A stretch of DNA of 64,000 nucleotides from Edaphobacter sp. 12200R-103. GTDB taxonomy: Bacteria > Acidobacteriota > Terriglobia > Terriglobales > Acidobacteriaceae. Under the pieces are notes generated by a model. It was given only the letters and a program-made list of their open reading frames with translations, was not told the DNA's origin and searched no databases. The DNA lies in contig NZ_CP048114.1 of assembly GCF_010093025.1 (NCBI RefSeq), positions 1,674,001 to 1,738,000 on the forward strand. The letters are read 5' to 3'. Below, piece by piece: positions 19,294-28,743 of the stretch. A program made the position numbers and the translations under genes. Position 1 is the stretch's first letter. Each line of letters begins with the position of its first letter.

Positions 19294-19503
19294 ATGAGCT
19301 TCTCTAAGAGATCGGATGTAAAGAATCACCACTCTCGGCGAGTTAGAAAGAACATTCTCCCCTTCACACCGGCAACGGAACCTGATTCCACAGGCCACTC
19401 CATGGAGGAAGAAGATCATTCTTCAACGCACCCTCCCACCGCAGTTTTGCTTCGCAACGGTGATGCAGTTGGCGTATCTGTAATCAGAAAATCGCAGGCG
19501 TGA
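19294..19503 (+). CDS. small charged protein, 'SDVKNH' family, copy 1
   Basis: 69 aa, MSFSKRSDVKNHHSRRVRKN at the N-terminus, then a disordered, acidic middle (SMEEEDHSSTHPP). The N-terminal 12-15 residues define a family with 35940-36161, 36821-37018 and 52085-52255: M-(S/G)-(F/I)-x-(R/K)-x-(S/T)-D-V-(K/H)-(N/K)-H, followed by a basic cluster. The rest diverges freely. The ATG follows GGAG and sits at a fixed distance from the shared leader. No function is known to me. A frameshifted WHFMWLT-type gene follows, as at the right end of the island where the two genes overlap. Confidence 0.75.
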   Translation: MSFSKRSDVKNHHSRRVRKNILPFTPATEPDSTGHSMEEEDHSSTHPPTAVLLRNGDAVGVSVIRKSQA

Positions 19504-19510
19504 AGCAGTA

Positions 19511-19914
19511 TGGGATCTTCCTGCGCACGCAATGCTCGTTGCCTCCCGGACTAGCACTTATCCAAGGACCATTTCCGCGAGAGCTGGATGTCTGTCGAAG
19601 GCACCGAAGGCGCGAGCGCCTCCACCACTTGACATAAAGTTACGGCGTGAGGGCTGGCATTTCATGTGGCTAACGGAAGCGCATTCCTGTTTGGGCGTCG
19701 GCCGAACAGCCGAATCAGCTTATACAAATGCGATAGCTCTGGTCTTGAAAAGATTCAGCTACGCTTCAATGCTGCCGAACTGAGTCTGATCAAGATTACA
19801 AAATACCCAGGATTTCAGGTTGCCAGAGCCGTGCTTCAGACTCGGCAGATTCAACAGCATGCTTCTCTTGGCCTTGTTGACGATATGGTTCTTCGAGGAA
19901 ACGCTGCAAGCTAA
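19511..19914 (+). pseudogene. 'WHFMWLT' family gene, multiply frameshifted
   Basis: Related to the intact gene at 35533-35943, but its reading frame changes at least twice. ESWMSVEGTEGASAS lies in one frame, LDIKLRREGWHFMWLTEAHS in a second, and SGLEKIQLRFNAAELSLIKI through QIQQHASLGLVDDMVLRG in a third; together they rebuild the whole family pattern. No single frame gives a full-length product. It follows the SDVKNH-family gene in the same order as the intact cassette near 36 kb. Confidence 0.75.
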
Positions 19915-20001
19915 GCCAGAGAAGCCGGTTTCTAATTCCAGCGAGGGGCACTCGGACTTCTCATTTCCGTTTATTTGTACGACGTTGAAAGCAGGAAAAG
20001 C

Positions 20002-22332
20002 ATGTCTCTTTCCAAAACATCTCCAACGTTACAGGCACACCCATTATCCTTACCAACGCGCATCGCATTCATTGGGAACTATCTTCCAAGACAATGTGGT
20101 ATTGCCACGTTTACAACAGATCTCTGTACCGCGATAGCCGCTGAATGCGGAAATGATCGTCTTTTCGCAATTCCTGTGAATGATCCTGATTCCAGTTATC
20201 AATATCCCGAACGAGTACGGATTGAAATTGAGCAGGATGATTGCTCTTCCTATGAACGTGCTGCTGAATTTCTCAATTTCAATGGGAATGATCTTGTCTG
20301 CTTGCAACACGAGTACGGCATTTTCGGAGGAGCTGCGGGAAGTTATATATTAGCGCTTCTTCGCAAATTGAAGATGCCACTGGTGACAACACTTCACACG
20401 GTTCTGCGTGAGCCGGATCCCAATCAACATGTGGTGTTAGACGAGATTAGCCATCTGTCAGATCGCTTGATCGTAATGAGCGAACATGCAGCAGGACTGC
20501 TGCGAGATGTGTATGGCGTGCCCAACGAAAAGATCGACGTGATCCCTCATGGCGTTCCGGACCTTCCTTTCATGGACCCCAATTACTTCAAGGATTTGTT
20601 CGGTACGCAGGGAAAATCCGTCTTGCTCACATTCGGGCTTTTGTCGCCAAATAAAGGGATCGAAAACGTGATTCGTGCTCTGCCAGCGATCCTGACAAAA
20701 CATCCGGATCTGGTGTACATCATCTCTGGAGTGACCCATCCGCATATCAGAAGACAAGAAAGAGAACGGTATAGAGAAGGGCTACAAGCATTAGCGAAGG
20801 AGCTTGGTGTCTCTTCGCATGTGATGTTCAATAATCGCTTCGTAAGCAACGAGGAGATGATCGAACATGTGGGTGCCGCAGATATCTATATCACCCCGTA
20901 TCGACAGGAAGCTCAGGTAGTTTCTGGAACGCTTGCTATTGCACTCGGGGCTGGCAAAGCGATCATCTCCACGCCGTATTGGCATGCCAAAGAGGTTCTT
21001 GCCGACGGACGTGGCGTTTTGGTCCCATTTGAGGACTCTGACTCTATAGCGAACGCAGCGATTCGATTACTGGACAATGATGCCGAACGACACGCAATGC
21101 GAAAGCGTGCCTATCTTCATTCGCGGAGCACAACATGGCAGAAGACAGCTCAAGCCTACATGGCCAGCTTTCAGCGGGCCCGCGTGGAACGGATGCTGCG
21201 TCCCCGAGCCGCGCTGCAGGACATCTTCACGCACAAAACAACTGACAAACTCCCCTTGGTCGACACATCGCACTTACTGAACATGACCGACGATACGGGC
21301 ATGCTACAGCATGCGATCTTCTCCTTACCCAATAATCTTGAGGGCTACACAACCGACGATAACGCCCGCGCTCTTGTTGTGACATCCCTATTGAACAAGT
21401 TGCCTCCGTATCAAAACCGTGAGTACGCTGCCTTGTCGCATCGCTACCTGGCTTTTCTCTGGTTTGCTTTTCATGAAACGACCGGAAGATTTAGAAATTT
21501 CCTTAGCTACAGTCGGGAGTGGCAAGAGGAGGTGGGTTCCGAAGATAGCCACGGGCGTGCCTTGTGGGCGATTGGGACAGTGCTGGGCCACTCTGAAGAT
21601 GCTGGTTTGAGGGGGGCGGCGGGTAGACTCTTCGAGTCTGCTGTCCCGGCAACATTGCGCTTCTCCAGTCCACGTGCCTGGGCATTTTCTGTCTTGGGAA
21701 TGCAGGCCTATCTGGACTGGTTTCCTGGAGACAGGACAATCCAGAATGCTCGAAATCTGCTCGCAAATAGGCTGCTGGATATTTACGAGCGTAGTCACTT
21801 CAAGTCCTGGCATTGGTTTGAGAAGAGCCTTTCGTACTCGAATGCCAGACTATCGCAGGCACTTCTACTCGCCGGTTGGAAGAGTGAAAACAAGAAGATG
21901 ACCGAAGCTGGATTCGAATCACTCCAGTGGTTGATGACGGTTCAACACCATCGGGAAGACGACTTATTTGTTCCCATAGGCTCCAGAGGATTTTTCTCTC
22001 AGAATGGCGAAGGGGCGCGTTTCGATCAACAGCCTGTTGAAGCCTGCGCAACAATCTCCGCTTGTTTGCAGGCGTTCCGCCTGGGCGGGGAGAAACATTG
22101 GCTTGACGAGGCATGGTGCGCGTTTCGCTGGTTCCTCGGTGAGAACGATCTACAAATTCCACTTTACGATGCCGGTACAGGCGGTTGCAGAGACGGCCTC
22201 CATCCCGACCGTGTCAATGAAAATCAGGGAGCTGAATCAACGCTTTCCTTTTTGATGTCATTGCTCGAAATGCAAAGCGCTCAAATTCCAGCAGCAGAAA
22301 ACCTGAATTCCGAAACGAGCGTCTCTCTTTGA
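20002..22332 (+). CDS. GT-B glycosyltransferase fused to an (alpha/alpha)-type domain
   Basis: 776 aa from the ATG at 20002 (AGGAAAAG upstream); a TTG at 19975 is less likely. The N-terminal 400 residues are a GT4-type glycosyltransferase: TRIAFIGNYLPRQCGIATFT, IDVIPHGVPDLPF, LLTFGLLSPNKGIENVIRAL, and the donor-site region ADIYITPYRQEAQVVSGTLA. The C-terminal 350 residues (from HLLNMTDDTGMLQHAIFSLP, with GYTTDDNARALV and repeated aromatic helices) resemble an all-helical glycosidase or glycosyl-binding toroid. The next gene is a GH130 enzyme overlapping by 4 bp, so the two probably process a mannose-type glycan together; substrates are inferred. Confidence 0.82.
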   Translation: MSLSKTSPTLQAHPLSLPTRIAFIGNYLPRQCGIATFTTDLCTAIAAECGNDRLFAIPVNDPDSSYQYPERVRIEIEQDDCSSYERAAEFLNFNGNDLVCLQHEYGIFGGAAGSYILALLRKLKMPLVTTLHTVLREPDPNQHVVLDEISHLSDRLIVMSEHAAGLLRDVYGVPNEKIDVIPHGVPDLPFMDPNYFKDLFGTQGKSVLLTFGLLSPNKGIENVIRALPAILTKHPDLVYIISGVTHPHIRRQERERYREGLQALAKELGVSSHVMFNNRFVSNEEMIEHVGAADIYITPYRQEAQVVSGTLAIALGAGKAIISTPYWHAKEVLADGRGVLVPFEDSDSIANAAIRLLDNDAERHAMRKRAYLHSRSTTWQKTAQAYMASFQRARVERMLRPRAALQDIFTHKTTDKLPLVDTSHLLNMTDDTGMLQHAIFSLPNNLEGYTTDDNARALVVTSLLNKLPPYQNREYAALSHRYLAFLWFAFHETTGRFRNFLSYSREWQEEVGSEDSHGRALWAIGTVLGHSEDAGLRGAAGRLFESAVPATLRFSSPRAWAFSVLGMQAYLDWFPGDRTIQNARNLLANRLLDIYERSHFKSWHWFEKSLSYSNARLSQALLLAGWKSENKKMTEAGFESLQWLMTVQHHREDDLFVPIGSRGFFSQNGEGARFDQQPVEACATISACLQAFRLGGEKHWLDEAWCAFRWFLGENDLQIPLYDAGTGGCRDGLHPDRVNENQGAESTLSFLMSLLEMQSAQIPAAENLNSETSVSL

Positions 22333-23348
22333 GTCGAATCTTGCTTCCAGCAACATCGCCTGAACTTCACACCGCGAACGAGCAGCCTCAAAATCAGTCC
22401 GATGGTTCTTTGTTCATCCGCCATCCCGGCAATCCCATTCTCACCCGGAAAGACTGGCCCTATCCGGTGAACAGTGTTTTCAATGCGGGCGCTACCCTGT
22501 TGCCAAATGGAGATACACTTCTGCTTTGCCGCGTGGAAGACCGGCGCGGACTATCCCATCTTTGTGCAGCACGTTCGGCGAATGGGATTGACGGATGGAG
22601 AATCGACCCGCAGCCGACCCTGATGCCAAATCCGCGAGAATATCCAGAAGAAGTTTGGGGTATCGAAGATCCACGAATTACATATGTCCCTGAGCTTCAG
22701 CAATATGCCATCGCGTACACGTCCTTTGCGCGCGGCGGCCCTGGCGTCTCCCTCGCGCTGACAAAAGACTTCCAGAGCTTCGAGCGGTACGGGGTCATCA
22801 TGCCTCCAGAGGATAAAGATGCCGCATTACTGCCTCGCAAGATCAATGGCTCCTGGGCTCTCATCCACCGTCCTGTGACAACACTTGGCGCCCACATGTG
22901 GATTTCGTATTCACTCGATTTGCAGCATTGGGGCAACCATAAAGTAATCCTCCAGGCACGACGTGGTGGATGGTGGGATGCAAACAAGATTGGCTTATGC
23001 TCTCCACCGATTGAAACATCTAAGGGCTGGCTAGTCCTGTATCACGGCGTCCGGCAGACGGCTTCGGGCAGTATCTATCGCCTGGGACTTGCTCTCTTCG
23101 ACATTGACAGACCGGATATCTGCCTGCAAAGAGGAGATTCCTGGATGTTTGGCCCGGAAGCCGACTATGAGCGAATGGGAGACGTACGAGATGTTGTCTT
23201 TCCTTGCGGACAGACCATTGGGGCCGACGGAGACGCCATTCATCTCTACTATGGAGCAGCGGACTCATGCATGGCCATGGCGACTGGCAGTATTCGCACG
23301 CTTCTCTCGTGGTTGGATGCACATTCCAGCACCGACGCTGAAAACTGA
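22329..23348 (+). CDS. GH130-family glycoside phosphorylase/mannosidase-like enzyme
   Basis: 339 aa. The TTG start at 22329 overlaps the stop of the upstream glycosyltransferase (TTGA), indicating translational coupling. A five-bladed propeller pattern is seen: PGNPILTRKDWPYPVNSVFN, LLLCRVEDRRGLSHLCAARS, VWGIEDPRITYV, YAIAYTSF, KDAALLPRKINGSWALIHRP, and WDANKIGLCSPPIETSKGWL. GH130 enzymes are mostly beta-mannoside phosphorylases (inverting, phosphate-dependent) with some hydrolases; which applies here cannot be decided. The second member of a two-gene operon at the left part of the island. Confidence 0.85.
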   Translation: MSRILLPATSPELHTANEQPQNQSDGSLFIRHPGNPILTRKDWPYPVNSVFNAGATLLPNGDTLLLCRVEDRRGLSHLCAARSANGIDGWRIDPQPTLMPNPREYPEEVWGIEDPRITYVPELQQYAIAYTSFARGGPGVSLALTKDFQSFERYGVIMPPEDKDAALLPRKINGSWALIHRPVTTLGAHMWISYSLDLQHWGNHKVILQARRGGWWDANKIGLCSPPIETSKGWLVLYHGVRQTASGSIYRLGLALFDIDRPDICLQRGDSWMFGPEADYERMGDVRDVVFPCGQTIGADGDAIHLYYGAADSCMAMATGSIRTLLSWLDAHSSTDAEN

Positions 23349-23841
23349 GCCTAGAGTGCGAAACGTGATAACAGGGTCAACCTATTCCGAGGTTGCTGGA
23401 CCCGTCGCGAGTGTCCGCGCTGTAGTTCAATCGAATTCAGGACCGCGGAACCCAGCAAGTCGAAACTGGACCTTTCTTCGTCATCCAAAATAGCGACTAA
23501 ACTAAGAAGACCGTTTATACGAGGAGAGCTTTGACCGGGATCCGAGCGATCAGTAATTCAGACGATGTCCCATCTCTGATGGGCATTTGGTGCAACCTCT
23601 CCGAGGTACTCAGTGAAAACTCCGGATAGTCCGCTCTATGCAGAGAAGGCCACCATCATCACGGTGAAAGCCACCACCACAATCTGAAACAGAAGGTACG
23701 CGACTCTAGACGTATGATGCAACGACATAGAGGGACAGTACATAGGTGTGAGTAATCCGCATGCGTCAATCCAAATCTGGAAGGAATGAGATTACAATTC
23801 GAGCAAACTAGATTCGGATAGGCTTGAGAGAAAGTGAGATT
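23349..23841. other. gene-poor stretch upstream of the CheB-CheR gene
   Basis: 493 bp with no convincing reading frame on either strand; short frames present have no recognisable residues or ribosome site. It must contain the promoter of the chemotaxis-like gene at 23842. No hairpin terminator was seen after the GH130 gene. Confidence 0.5.
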
Positions 23842-26778
23842 ATGGTGGTTAAAAAGAAGAGTATCGCCACCTCTTCTACTGCAAAAGAGGCGAAAAAGAC
23901 CAGTTCTACGGACTTCCTGATCGTTGGCCTGGGCGCTTCGGCTGGTGGCCTTGAGGCCTTCGAGCAATTCTTTCGTAAGGTTTCCAACAATAGCGGCATG
24001 GCTTTCGTGCTGGTGCCCCACCTCGATCCAGGGCACGCGAGCATTCTCACCTCAATTCTGCAACGCAGTTCCACGATGGCCGTGGTGGAAGCCGAGGATC
24101 AGATGACTGTGGTGCCAAACTGCGTCTATGTCATCCCTCCCAATCGAGAAATGGCCATCTTTCACGGAGTTCTCCAGTTAAGTATTCCCGAGCAGCCTCG
24201 TGGACATCGCATGCCAATCGACCATTTTCTGCGCTCTTTGGCAGAGGATCAGGGAGAACATGCCATCGGTATCATCCTCTCCGGCACCGGTACTGATGGT
24301 ACTCAGGGACTGCGAGCTATTCTCGGAGCCGGTGGAATCTCATTGGTACAGGAACCGGAAACCGCAAAATATGGGGGTATGCCGGCTAGTGCCATCCAGG
24401 CTGGATATGCCACACATGTTCTGCCTGTAGAGAAGATGCCCGAGGTATTGCTGGCTGGTACACGTACGTCGATCAATCGTTCAGAACCGCCAGCGGAGGC
24501 AGTAAGTGGCTTTAAACGAATCCTCATGTTGCTGCGTTCTGGAACAGGTCACGACTTCTCTCAATATAAGAAGAGCACCGTTGGCCGTCGCATCGAACGG
24601 CGTATGTCGCAGCACAATATAGAGAATACGCAGCTATATGCGCGCTATCTGAAAGAGCATCCAGCTGAAGTGCAACTACTTTTCAAAGAGATCCTGATCA
24701 ACGTCACTAATTTTTTTCGTGACCCGGAGGCCTTCGACATACTTAGGACAGATATCCTGCCAAAATTATTTGGCGACAAGCCTTCTGACTATATCTTCCG
24801 CATCTGGGTGCCCGGTTGCGCGACAGGCGAGGAAGCATATTCCATTGCCATCCTGCTGCGTGAGTTCATGGATGAGATCCGACAGGAATTCAAAGTGCAA
24901 ATCTATGGTACTGACCTTGACGAGGATGCTATTGTCGCTGCGCGCGCCGGGATATTTTTTCCCACAATTGAACAGGATATGCCCTCCGATCGCCTTAACC
25001 GATTCTTCGTCAAACAAGATGCCGGCTACCAGATCAAGAAGAACATACGTGAAATGGTTGTCTTCGCTACACAAAATGTCATTAGAGACCCACCTTTTAC
25101 TAAACTGGACCTGCTCAGTTGTCGCAACTTGATGATCTACCTCGAGCCGGAGATTCAAAACGCGCTCATCCCTACCTTTCACTACGCGTTGAAACCGGAC
25201 GGTGTGTTATTCCTTTCTGCATCGGAAAGCATCGGAAACCACTCAGATATGTTCGTACCGATCAGCCGGAAATGGAAGATCTACCGGGCAATCCACTCTA
25301 CCAACTCCATCCGGACGGTGATGACCAGCGGGTTCTCCTGGTCTGCGTACCGGGGCAGTAATCAGCCAGACAATATGACAAAAAAAACGAAAGAAACCAA
25401 TATCGCGGACCTGGCCAAGCGAATGCTGCTTCAATCCTATGCTCCCGCCTCCGTGATAACAGATTTGAAGGGGAATATTCTTTATGTGCACGGTGAGACG
25501 GGCAAATACCTTCGTCCTGCTCCCGGTCAAGCATCTCTCAATGTAATAGATATGGCACGTGAGGGGTTACAGCTAGACTTGCGTACCGCTATCCAGTGCG
25601 CAGCCAGCCAAGGCGTTCCTACTCTAGACCGCGAGTTATTAGTCAAGACGAACGGTGACTTTCAACCAGTAAGCTTCAGCGTGCGCCCTGTTACTGGTTC
25701 GAATTCTGTCGAAGATCTCTTGCTGCTCAGTTTTCAGGATGCAGCTAGTGTGGCACCTAATAGGCCAACCCGTGGCAAGCGCGTGACGGGTTCGGTTAAA
25801 AGCCAGCGCATTCAGGAATTGGAAAGGGATCTTGCTCACACACGAGAGAATCTCCAGGCCATCATAGAAGAACAGCAGGCCTCAAATGAAGAGCTAAAGT
25901 CCACTAATGAGGAGATGCAATCCACCAACGAAGAGCTCCAGTCTACTAACGAAGAATTGGAGACCTCCAAGGAAGAACTGCAATCGGTGAACGAAGAATT
26001 GATTACGGTGAACGCCGAATTGCAGGCCAAGATAGAACAACTGGCTGATATGCAAAATGACATGAAAAACCTACTTGATAACATCAATGTAGGGACGATC
26101 TTCTTGGATCAGCATCTCGTAATACGCCGCTTCACACGCGAAGCGGCACGCGCGTATCGCCTGATTGCTTCGGACGTAGGCCGCTCACTAGCGGATATTA
26201 AATCTGATGTGGAAAACGAAGACCTGGTGGCTAGGGCACAGAACGTCCTCGAAACGCTGGTGCCCTATGAGCACGAAGTGCACACCGCCAACGGAGAATG
26301 GTATCTGGCCCGTGTCCAGCCTTATAGAACTCTCGATAATGTGATCGAAGGAGTTGTGCTCACTTTCACTGACATTAGGAAGCGTGTCGAGGCCGAAACT
26401 GCGGTGCAGGAAGCCCGTGAACTCGCTGAAGGCATTGTCGATACCGTGCGTGAACCGCTTGTCGTATTAGATATCGACTTCAAGGTTGTTTCTGCCAGTC
26501 GTTCCTTTTATCAGTACTTCCAACTGACTCAAGCATTGACTGTGGGTCGTCCCATATATGAAATAGGAGATCGCCAATGGGATATCCCAAAACTTAGAGA
26601 ACTCTTGGAGAAAGTCTTGCCTCTCAATAAGAGTTTTGAAGACTATGTTGTAGAGTACAAATTTCCCGGGAATGGTCTGCAAACAATGTTGCTGAATGCC
26701 AGACGCATCATTAGCAAGAAAAAAGACAACCAGATGATCTTGCTTGCTGTAGAGGTACAGATTCCGACAGAAAAATGA
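23842..26778 (+). CDS. CheB-CheR fusion with PAS domains
   Basis: 978 aa from the ATG at 23842. Order: CheB-type methylesterase (GLGASAGGLEAF, PHLDPGHAS, IILSGTGTDGTQGLR with the catalytic Ser, His and Asp); CheR methyltransferase (RRIERRMSQHNI, FFRDPEAFDILR, SAM loop VPGCATGEEAYSIA, LLSCRNLMIYL); a PAS-like segment; a long coiled coil of repeated STNEELQSTNEELETS units (about 700-760); and two C-terminal PAS domains. No chemoreceptors or other che genes are nearby, and the receiver domain of true CheB is absent, so it likely works in a non-chemotaxis signalling pathway. It ends 6 bp before a PAS-GGDEF-EAL gene, suggesting the two signal together. Confidence 0.93.
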   Translation: MVVKKKSIATSSTAKEAKKTSSTDFLIVGLGASAGGLEAFEQFFRKVSNNSGMAFVLVPHLDPGHASILTSILQRSSTMAVVEAEDQMTVVPNCVYVIPPNREMAIFHGVLQLSIPEQPRGHRMPIDHFLRSLAEDQGEHAIGIILSGTGTDGTQGLRAILGAGGISLVQEPETAKYGGMPASAIQAGYATHVLPVEKMPEVLLAGTRTSINRSEPPAEAVSGFKRILMLLRSGTGHDFSQYKKSTVGRRIERRMSQHNIENTQLYARYLKEHPAEVQLLFKEILINVTNFFRDPEAFDILRTDILPKLFGDKPSDYIFRIWVPGCATGEEAYSIAILLREFMDEIRQEFKVQIYGTDLDEDAIVAARAGIFFPTIEQDMPSDRLNRFFVKQDAGYQIKKNIREMVVFATQNVIRDPPFTKLDLLSCRNLMIYLEPEIQNALIPTFHYALKPDGVLFLSASESIGNHSDMFVPISRKWKIYRAIHSTNSIRTVMTSGFSWSAYRGSNQPDNMTKKTKETNIADLAKRMLLQSYAPASVITDLKGNILYVHGETGKYLRPAPGQASLNVIDMAREGLQLDLRTAIQCAASQGVPTLDRELLVKTNGDFQPVSFSVRPVTGSNSVEDLLLLSFQDAASVAPNRPTRGKRVTGSVKSQRIQELERDLAHTRENLQAIIEEQQASNEELKSTNEEMQSTNEELQSTNEELETSKEELQSVNEELITVNAELQAKIEQLADMQNDMKNLLDNINVGTIFLDQHLVIRRFTREAARAYRLIASDVGRSLADIKSDVENEDLVARAQNVLETLVPYEHEVHTANGEWYLARVQPYRTLDNVIEGVVLTFTDIRKRVEAETAVQEARELAEGIVDTVREPLVVLDIDFKVVSASRSFYQYFQLTQALTVGRPIYEIGDRQWDIPKLRELLEKVLPLNKSFEDYVVEYKFPGNGLQTMLLNARRIISKKKDNQMILLAVEVQIPTEK

Positions 26779-26784
26779 GGCTTC

Positions 26785-28650
26785 ATGAGCCAAAAGCAAG
26801 CTGGAATCAAACGACGCAGAACCCTGCTACGGATCGAAGCTGAGGCACAACTCGCTCGGGTTCCGCCATCGGTTGCCTCGGCTCCCCCCACAGATGAACT
26901 ACTGCACGAACTACAGGTCCATCAGATTGAACTCCAAATGCAGAATGACGAATTGCGGCGCATCCAATTCGAGTTGGAGGAATCTCGCAATCGTTACATG
27001 GATCTTTATGAATTCGCGCCCATAGGGTATCTCACTCTTAGTCTTGAGGGCCTGATTTTTGAAATTAATCTAACAGGTGCTCTCTTATTGGGGCAAGACC
27101 GCAAGAAGGTTCTCCAGCGCCCTTTGTCCCGATTTATTTCCCCGGAAGACTGCGATCGGTACCATCGTCTTCTCGGACAAATAAAGAAACGTGATGAACG
27201 GCAAAGTTTTGCCGTGACACTAAAGCGATCGGATGGTTCTATCGTTCATGTGCAGCTGGATTGTGTGCGAGTTGTAAACAGCGATACACGATTGGCAATT
27301 CGCGTGACCCTCACCGACATCAGCGAACAAAGGCGGGCTGAAACTGAGATCGCAAACCTAGCTTTTCACGACTCTCTTACACAGCTTCCAAATCGAAGAC
27401 TTCTACTGGATCGGCTCCGGCAACTATTAGCCATATCCTTACGCACACGGCGGCATGGTGCTATTCTCTTCGTCGATCTGGATGACTTCAAGACCTTAAA
27501 TGATACTCAAGGACACGATATCGGTGACTTGTTGCTGAGGAGGGTTAGCCAGAGACTCACGACATGCGTACGCGAAGGGGATACCGTCGCTCGTCTAGGC
27601 GGCGATGAATTCGTTGTAATGCTTGAGGCGCTAAGTGAAGACAACACGGAAGCTGTCGTTCAGACAAAAACCGTTGCAGAGAAGATTCTGGCCGATCTCA
27701 AACAGCCATATAACCTCCTCGGATACGACTATCGAAGTAGCGGGAGCGTCGGTATCACATTATTCAACGGGAATAGCGGGGCAGTCGAAGATCTTTTGAA
27801 ACGCGCAGATCTGGCTTTGTACCGGGCCAAGGCGGCTGGCCGAGGCATCCTGAGGTTCTTTGACCCTGAGATGCAAGCGGCTGTTACAGCTCGAGCTGTG
27901 CTTGAGAGCGATCTGCGGCGGGGCATAGAGGAAGGGCAGTTCGTCCTTCACTACCAACCGCAGATGGATGATAAAGGGCGTTTGATTGGAGCAGAGGCAC
28001 TTGTACGCTGGCAACATCCTGACCGCGGATTACTTCTTCCGGAAGAATTTATTCCCTTCGCCGAGGAAAAAGGACTGATTGAACCATTGGGACAGTGGGT
28101 GCTGGAAGCTGTGTGCACGCAGCTTGTGGCCTGGAGTACTTCCCCTGATACTGCTGACCTCATACTCGCAATGAACCTAAGTGCTCATCAGTTCTGCCAC
28201 CCAGAGTTCGCTAAACGCATGCTTGCTGTCATTCACGATACGGGCGCCGATCCGAAAAAACTCTTACTGGAATTCACCGAAAGCGTAATGCTTGGCCATT
28301 TAGAGGAAACTCTCTCGAAGATGAGGGCTTTAAAAACTCATGGGGTACGCTTTGCTCTGGACGATGTCGGTGTCGGCTACTCCTCGCTTGCATACTTAAA
28401 GTACTTGCCCCTGGATCAGTTGAAAATCGATCGATCTTTTGTGTGCGATGTCCTGACCAATCCCGTTGATGCGGCTATTGCCCGCAGCATAATGGCCCTA
28501 GGGCAAAGTCTGGGCTTGACTATCACCGTTGAAGGAATCGAAACCGAGGAACAACGAAGCTTCTTTATTTTCCATGGCTGCCAATCCTTTCAGGGATTTC
28601 TCTTTGGTATGCCAGTCCCCGTGGAGGATCTATTTCCAAGGATCAATTGA
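26785..28650 (+). CDS. PAS-GGDEF-EAL cyclic-di-GMP protein
   Basis: 621 aa, no membrane segment. A short coiled N-terminus (about 38-68) and a PAS domain (70-185) precede the GGDEF domain. The active motif GGDEF is at 272-276 and an inhibitory RxxD site at 263-266 (R263, D266), five residues upstream, so a feedback-inhibited diguanylate cyclase is plausible. The EAL domain keeps EAL at 404-406, the LDDVGVGYSSLAYLKYLPLD loop and KIDRSFV, typical of active phosphodiesterases. Which activity dominates is unknown. It starts 6 bp after the CheB-CheR-PAS gene, forming a two-gene operon linking methylation-type and c-di-GMP signalling. Confidence 0.93.
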   Translation: MSQKQAGIKRRRTLLRIEAEAQLARVPPSVASAPPTDELLHELQVHQIELQMQNDELRRIQFELEESRNRYMDLYEFAPIGYLTLSLEGLIFEINLTGALLLGQDRKKVLQRPLSRFISPEDCDRYHRLLGQIKKRDERQSFAVTLKRSDGSIVHVQLDCVRVVNSDTRLAIRVTLTDISEQRRAETEIANLAFHDSLTQLPNRRLLLDRLRQLLAISLRTRRHGAILFVDLDDFKTLNDTQGHDIGDLLLRRVSQRLTTCVREGDTVARLGGDEFVVMLEALSEDNTEAVVQTKTVAEKILADLKQPYNLLGYDYRSSGSVGITLFNGNSGAVEDLLKRADLALYRAKAAGRGILRFFDPEMQAAVTARAVLESDLRRGIEEGQFVLHYQPQMDDKGRLIGAEALVRWQHPDRGLLLPEEFIPFAEEKGLIEPLGQWVLEAVCTQLVAWSTSPDTADLILAMNLSAHQFCHPEFAKRMLAVIHDTGADPKKLLLEFTESVMLGHLEETLSKMRALKTHGVRFALDDVGVGYSSLAYLKYLPLDQLKIDRSFVCDVLTNPVDAAIARSIMALGQSLGLTITVEGIETEEQRSFFIFHGCQSFQGFLFGMPVPVEDLFPRIN

Positions 28651-28743
28651 CTCCAACTATGTCACAATTCGCGATGAATGCTATCACGGGCGGTAGTGGC
28701 ATATTAAGCTGCACATACGATGGTTCCCTATACGACAGATACC

